Positions 59,992 to 60,494 of a DNA stretch of 60,494 nucleotides are shown piece after piece. Below the pieces are notes generated by a model that did no database searches, was not told the DNA's origin, and was given only the letters and a program-made list of their open reading frames with translations. How positions within the stretch are numbered: the stretch's first letter is position 1; the number at the start of each line of letters is the position of its first letter. The position numbers were made by a program, and so were the translations under genes. The DNA lies in the NCBI GenBank assembly GCA_031363055.1, contig JANLTP010000026.1:1-60494 (forward strand), in the 5' to 3' direction. This DNA is from JANLTP01 sp031363055. GTDB taxonomy: Bacteria > Pseudomonadota > Gammaproteobacteria > Burkholderiales > Burkholderiaceae_E.

Positions 59992-60494
59992 ATCGCTACT
60001 GAGTCTCGCTCCCACCGAATTAACGGTGAGATTAATGTTCCCGAGGTGCGACTGATTGGAGTCGATAACGAGCAGCTAGGAATTGTCAGCGCCCGTGAAG
60101 CCTTGAGAATGGCCGAAGAAAAGGAAATCGATCTGGTTGAAATTGCGCCGATGGCAGTGCCGCCGGTGTGCAGATTGATGGATTTCGGCAAATTCAAATA
60201 CCAGGAACAGAAACGGGCGCATGAGGCCAAGCTGAAACAGAAGATCATCCAGGTCAAGGAGGTCAAGTTTCGGCCAGGCACAGACGATGGCGATTACGGC
60301 GTCAAGATTCGTAATCTGACGCGGTTTCTCGAGGAGGGCGACAAGGCAAAGATCACTTTGCGTTTTCGCGGTCGCGAGATGGCGCATCAGGAGTTCGGCA
60401 TTCGCTTGCTGGACCGGGTCAAAACCGATCTCGATGCCTTTGCGCAAGTTGAGCAGTATCCAAAACTCGAAGGTCGGCAAATGGTCATGGTGCT
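59992..60494 (+). CDS. infC: translation initiation factor IF-3 (C-terminus beyond window)
   Basis: 167 residues visible. HRINGEINVPEVRLIGVDNEQLGIVS, the linker rich in Lys, and the C-domain RFRGREMAHQEFG are standard IF-3. The start is ambiguous: an ATG at 59986 lies only 2 nt behind AGGAG (59979-59983), while the in-frame ATC at 59992 is 8 nt away and gives IATESRSHRINGEI, the usual N-terminal length. infC normally uses a non-AUG start (AUU in E. coli) so that IF-3 represses itself, hence ATC is preferred here. The 80 bases from thrS hold no terminator. The gene runs off the window with only a few residues missing. Confidence 0.95.
   Translation, partial: MATESRSHRINGEINVPEVRLIGVDNEQLGIVSAREALRMAEEKEIDLVEIAPMAVPPVCRLMDFGKFKYQEQKRAHEAKLKQKIIQVKEVKFRPGTDDGDYGVKIRNLTRFLEEGDKAKITLRFRGREMAHQEFGIRLLDRVKTDLDAFAQVEQYPKLEGRQMVMV

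Overview
The window looks like chromosomal DNA of a betaproteobacterium, most likely Burkholderiales or a close relative. The reasons are the moderately high GC by eye, the aceE-aceF-lpdA operon with a lipoyl domain on both E2 and E3, the argH / algZ-algR-hemC-hemD-hemX-hemY block, a proteasome-like BPH protein (a family described from Betaproteobacteria), a DUF1631 protein, and the trxB-smr / crp-ftsK-lolA-rarA-serS neighbourhood. I saw no insertion sequence, prophage, CRISPR array or rRNA. It reads as core genome with unusual details.

Layout. 1-2005 (minus): dusC, a carboxymuconolactone decarboxylase-like gene and a truncated 3-hydroxyisobutyrate dehydrogenase-like gene, in an overlapping operon. 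2132-6806: dienelactone hydrolase, a membrane-anchored HtrA protease, a DapA-superfamily protein (minus), a P1 peptidase and a small unknown. 6815-11412: a protein-lysine-methyltransferase-like enzyme followed by class II ribonucleotide reductase. 11456-12840 (minus): a MetE-C-domain protein and tRNA-Arg(ACG) with its terminator.

12911-26609 forms a pyruvate block: a FixJ/FixL-like two-component pair diverges from aceE-aceF-BPH-lpdA. A TRAP transporter follows (dctQ-dctM forward, dctP converging on them) whose binding protein resembles the 2-oxoacid binder TakP. Sensing, uptake and oxidation of pyruvate may be linked here, with a proteasome-like chamber inside the pyruvate dehydrogenase operon.

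26692-36634: argH (minus) diverges from algZ-algR-hemC-hemD-hemX-hemY, the same order as in Pseudomonas; then an aldehyde dehydrogenase and inorganic pyrophosphatase. 36671-42536: FemAB-like acyltransferase, nadE, glnB, an alpha/beta hydrolase, DUF4126 and a DUF3445 (heme-dependent oxidative N-demethylase) protein. 42556-51843: smr-trxB (minus), a Crp-like regulator, ftsK, lolA, a small exported unknown with its own strong promoter (minus), rarA, serS and tRNA-Ser(CGA). 52081-60494: a large DUF1631 protein, a divergent Fe(III)-type ABC pair (fbpC/fbpB) around a Fur-like site, tRNA-Val(GAC), an intrinsic terminator, thrS and the start of infC.

The least explained recurring signal is a set of short degenerate tandem arrays (periods 10-21 bp, unrelated sequences). 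Several lie directly behind stop codons (hemC, glnB, rarA, the DUF1631 gene), others in gene leaders or in-frame inside two genes. Several are C-rich and G-poor on the transcribed sense strand, so Rho-dependent termination is one testable idea.
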